A stretch of DNA of 6,606 nt. Origin: Candidatus Bathyarchaeota archaeon. GTDB lineage: Archaea; Thermoproteota; Bathyarchaeia; 40CM-2-53-6. The translations under genes and the position numbers were made by a program. Positions 4,360-6,606 of this stretch are shown here, in pieces. Each line of letters starts with the position of its first letter. Position 1 is the stretch's first letter. Under the pieces are notes generated by a model. That model did not search any database. It had not been told where the DNA came from and saw nothing but the letters and a program-made list of their open reading frames with translations. Location: positions 1-6,606 of the forward strand of contig VBBA01000004.1 in the NCBI GenBank assembly GCA_005888675.1. The letters run 5' to 3'.

Positions 4360-5498
4360 ATCGGCAGTCCTTGCGCGAGAGCAACTGCCAGCATTCCGCC
4401 TGCTCCGAGGAGAAGTGCGAAAGGCAATCCCGGGAACACCTGATATTTAGACAACGCCCTGAAACCGAGGTACGCGCCAATGATTACACCCGCTCCAGCG
4501 GCGAGGAATGACTCAATTCCGAAGTTTAGTAGAGCTACCGTCTCAACAACAGAGTAGAAGACGATGTCGCCCATCCCAATCGTCAGGTCCCTGTAGTTGA
4601 ACACAGCCCCAGTTAGATCTCCAACCTCGACGTTCCTTGCAAGAGCTCCTATCGGCCCTCTGAAAACGGAAACGGTGTCATAGACAACCAGTGCTGCCAG
4701 AATGGCAAGAGAAGTAAGTAGAGGAATGGACGCACCCAGAAACAATCCTGTCGAAGCCCCGACTGATGTGACTCCGAAGGCTTGGAATGTCTTGTTCTTA
4801 CCGTAAACCAGAACAGCCAATACCGCGGCGATCCCAATCGATATCTCCCTGTAGTTGAACACAGCCCCAGTTAGATCTCCAACCTCGACGTTCCTTGCAA
4901 GAGCTCCTATCGGCCCTCTGAAAACGGAAACGGTGTCATAGACAACCAGTGCTGCCAGAATGGCAAGAGAAGTAAGTAGAGGAATGGACGCACCCAGAAA
5001 CAATCCTGTCGAAGCCCCGACTGATGTGACTCCGAAGGCTTGGAATGTCTTGTTCTTACCGTAAACCAGAACAGCCAATACCGCGGCGATCCCAATCGAA
5101 ATCAGCAGTATTTCGGCGTCAGAGACTGGCGAGTTCAAGATAGAGGCAATTGATGAACCGTACCAAAGCGCGACAACAAACGACATGAGGATTAGCCCGG
5201 TTTTCACTAGTCCCTGAAGTGCTCTCTTCTTCCGTCTTCTAACAAGGAGCAACATGCCGGTGGCGCTCACCGTTAGTGTTGCTATGAAAACAAGAGCGTT
5301 CAAACCGGCACCGATGGGGTTGTCTGGAAAATATGTCACCGGTGGGGTAGTGATAGTTATTCTCGAGAGAAAGATCGGGTATCCCATTATGCCAGTGACA
5401 AGAAAACTGAACAGGATTGGATAGAGGTGGTAGAGGCGGGGTCTGAACCTCCTCTTTTGCTCTCCCCCTGGTTCCGGGGCGGGTTCGGGTTCGGTCAT
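4356..5498 (-). CDS. Presenilin/signal-peptide-peptidase-like intramembrane aspartyl protease, with internal duplication
   Basis: Archaeal homologue of presenilin/SPP (peptidase family A22), a multi-pass membrane enzyme cutting substrate helices within the bilayer. ATG 5498 (MTEPEPAPEP) is chosen because it overlaps the upstream ribonuclease stop as ATGA; it gives 380 residues. After a Pro/Glu-rich then basic cytosolic-type N-terminus come hydrophobic helices. Catalytic motifs: YD in LAALVVYDTVSVF, GxGD in LTIGMGDIVF (Asp311), and PGLPF near the end (356-360) in place of the usual PALP. An 86-residue block (about 134-219) recurs immediately as 220-305, so the YD motif occurs twice (Asp188 and Asp274). 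The block seems to hold three helices (TM4-6), so the duplicate may invert the helices that follow. Without it the protein would be 294 residues, a normal family length. Activity of this form is uncertain. Confidence 0.85.
   Translation of the reverse strand: MTEPEPAPEPGGEQKRRFRPRLYHLYPILFSFLVTGIMGYPIFLSRITITTPPVTYFPDNPIGAGLNALVFIATLTVSATGMLLLVRRRKKRALQGLVKTGLILMSFVVALWYGSSIASILNSPVSDAEILLISIGIAAVLAVLVYGKNKTFQAFGVTSVGASTGLFLGASIPLLTSLAILAALVVYDTVSVFRGPIGALARNVEVGDLTGAVFNYREISIGIAAVLAVLVYGKNKTFQAFGVTSVGASTGLFLGASIPLLTSLAILAALVVYDTVSVFRGPIGALARNVEVGDLTGAVFNYRDLTIGMGDIVFYSVVETVALLNFGIESFLAAGAGVIIGAYLGFRALSKYQVFPGLPFALLLGAGGMLAVALAQGLPI
4588..4841 (-). repeat. Tandem repeat copy 2 (C-terminal copy) inside the protease gene
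   Basis: This 254-bp unit is identical, base for base as I read it, to 4846-5099, with an offset of 258 bp (86 codons), so the frame is kept. It encodes the second TM4-6 block, the one directly followed by the GxGD helix. Confidence 0.97.
4846..5099 (-). repeat. Tandem repeat copy 1 (N-terminal copy) inside the protease gene
   Basis: This is the partner of 4588-4841, separated from it by 4 nt (4842-4845). The 10-bp word ATCCCAATCG occurs at the outer edge of each copy and once more at 4573-4582, outside the repeat. Microhomology of this kind could have seeded the duplication. Confidence 0.97.
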
Positions 5499-6606
5499 AA
5501 TTCGAGCACGTCCCCGGTCTTTGGAGCGCTCGCTTCTAGTCCCATCTCCTTGGAGGCCCATTCCGCGAGTCTCTTGCAGTTGCCCTCCGCTCCGTGAACA
5601 ACGAAAACCTTCGTTTTCTTGTCGAGTTCAGAGAGGGTCAATTCCAATTCTCGTTTGCCACCGTGGGATGAGAAATCGAACCTTTCGATTTGAGCCTCCA
5701 CTGGACGAGCCCGGCCATGAATCACGAATTTCTTCCTCTCTAGGAGGATGCGTCCCGGACTACCAGGGACCTGGAAGCTGACCATGAAAATCGCATTATC
5801 CCGCCTGCCCGCGATGTTCTCCATGTAGAATACCGAGGCTCCTCCCTTCAACATTCCAGCTGGAGAGATTATCACGCCTGGCGTTTTCGCAGCCTTCCGT
5901 CTATCATGCCAGTTCTCCACCCAATGCGCGGTGTTGCTGGCTCTTTCGAAGATTCGAGCGTCACGCAGCGCTTCTGGGAACTTGAGGAGAAGATCCATTG
6001 CATCGAGGGCCATGCCGTCAACAAAAACAGGGTATTCGAAGTTGTGAGCTGACAGGACTGTCAATAGTTCCTGCGATCTGCCAATGCCAAAAGCAGGAAC
6101 AAGGACCGTTCCCTTCCGTTCTACAACTTCGGTAACCTTGCTGACAAACTCTTTCTCCAACTCGTCTCGGGCGGGATGATCCTCTGTCGCATATGTTCCT
6201 TCGATAATGATACCATCCAAGTTCTTGTAATATTCCGGATCCGCACCGTCAACTAGCCTTGTTGGTTGACGGTTGAAGTCTGCTGTGTATAGAAGCCGCT
6301 TTCCTTCATACTCAATAAGCGTCTGTGCGCTTCCGGGGATGTGGCCGGCGTTTACCAACGTCACGTGTGCGTCTCCTATGTCTAGGGGGGTACGGTACTG
6401 GATCTCTCGTTCGTGTTTGAGCATCGTCTGGAGGTCGATGTATTCGTATGGGAGGTAGTATCCGCTGAGCTTCAGGAAGTCCTTGATAATTAGAGTAGTT
6501 AGCGTGAAGGTAGGTTGTACACCATAGATTGGGACTCCACCGTCCACAAAGAATAGTGGCACTGAGCCGACATGGTCCAGGTGGGCGTGAGTCAAGATTA
6601 TCGCTT
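5495..6606 (-). CDS. Beta-CASP metallo-beta-lactamase ribonuclease (aCPSF2/aRNase J type), 5' end outside window
   Basis: Zinc-dependent RNA-cleaving or 5'-3' exonuclease of the CPSF73/RNase J family, acting in archaeal RNA 3'-end processing or decay. 369 residues are visible. The frame stays open to the right edge: AIIL precedes THAHLDHVGS, so the TTG at 6595 is internal, not a start. Motifs in order: motif 2 THAHLDH; motif 3 NAGHIPGSAQ; motif 4 LLYTADFN; beta-CASP motif A IIEGTYA; the PAFGIGRSQELL and SPAGMLKGG signatures; motif B DFSSHGG; motif C VVHGAEGN. All visible metal ligands are intact. Motif 1 and perhaps 60-70 N-terminal residues lie outside. No KH domain is seen, but it would be N-terminal, so the long aCPSF1 type is not formally excluded. 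The stop overlaps the protease start (ATGA). Confidence 0.93.
   Translation of the reverse strand, partial: AIILTHAHLDHVGSVPLFFVDGGVPIYGVQPTFTLTTLIIKDFLKLSGYYLPYEYIDLQTMLKHEREIQYRTPLDIGDAHVTLVNAGHIPGSAQTLIEYEGKRLLYTADFNRQPTRLVDGADPEYYKNLDGIIIEGTYATEDHPARDELEKEFVSKVTEVVERKGTVLVPAFGIGRSQELLTVLSAHNFEYPVFVDGMALDAMDLLLKFPEALRDARIFERASNTAHWVENWHDRRKAAKTPGVIISPAGMLKGGASVFYMENIAGRRDNAIFMVSFQVPGSPGRILLERKKFVIHGRARPVEAQIERFDFSSHGGKRELELTLSELDKKTKVFVVHGAEGNCKRLAEWASKEMGLEASAPKTGDVLEL

Noticed and set aside
5499..5561. Protease start at 5561 (401 residues)
   Set aside because: It would overlap the ribonuclease by 67 nt; the ATGA overlap at 5495-5498 gives a standard coupled start.
6593..6595. TTG at 6595 as the start of the beta-CASP nuclease
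   Set aside because: It lies within the strand leading into the metal-binding THAHLDH motif, and the frame continues to the window edge, so motif 1 must be upstream.

Overview
The window reads as chromosomal DNA of an archaeon, most likely from the TACK side (Nitrososphaeria/Thaumarchaeota or a relative). The evidence is a group II chaperonin (thermosome), a histone-fold chromatin protein, the ribosomal proteins S17e and L38e (L38e occurs in eukaryotes and only some archaea), a SerK-type serine kinase, an archaeal presenilin/SPP-like protease and a beta-CASP ribonuclease. Gene starts are often TTG and are preceded by TATA elements at archaeal spacing. No mobile element, CRISPR array, tRNA or rRNA was recognised.

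Layout. (1) Positions 1-771, minus strand: the N-terminal third of a thermosome subunit, cut by the window edge, behind a histone gene. (2) Positions 789-2363, plus strand: S17e, divergent from the histone across a nearly symmetric TATA element; then, after a T-run terminator and an unusual cluster of CTAG motifs, a SerK-like kinase gene whose 3' end overlaps a MoaD/ThiS/CysO-like sulfur-carrier gene ending in Gly-Gly. (3) Positions 2385-3212, minus strand: L38e, and upstream of it an unrecognised 192-residue protein with a Cys-Ser-Gly-Gly-His motif. (4) Positions 3213-3642: a weakly coding gap. (5) Positions 3643-4359, plus strand: a HAD-family hydrolase whose stop codon interlocks with that of the next, convergent gene. 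(6) Positions 4356-6606, minus strand: a beta-CASP ribonuclease (5' end outside the window) translationally coupled by an ATGA overlap to a presenilin/signal-peptide-peptidase homologue.

How the genes fit together. Regions 1-3 are largely information-processing and protein-folding genes. The serK-moaD pair suggests sulfur assimilation: SerK makes O-phosphoserine, and a CysO-like carrier could supply sulfur for cysteine. The most striking feature is in the presenilin homologue. A 258-bp in-frame tandem duplication, with copies identical over 254 bp, doubles the membrane block carrying the catalytic YD aspartate while leaving a single GxGD and a single PAL-like motif. This is either a very recent duplication or an assembly/strain-variation artefact, and it needs read-level checking.
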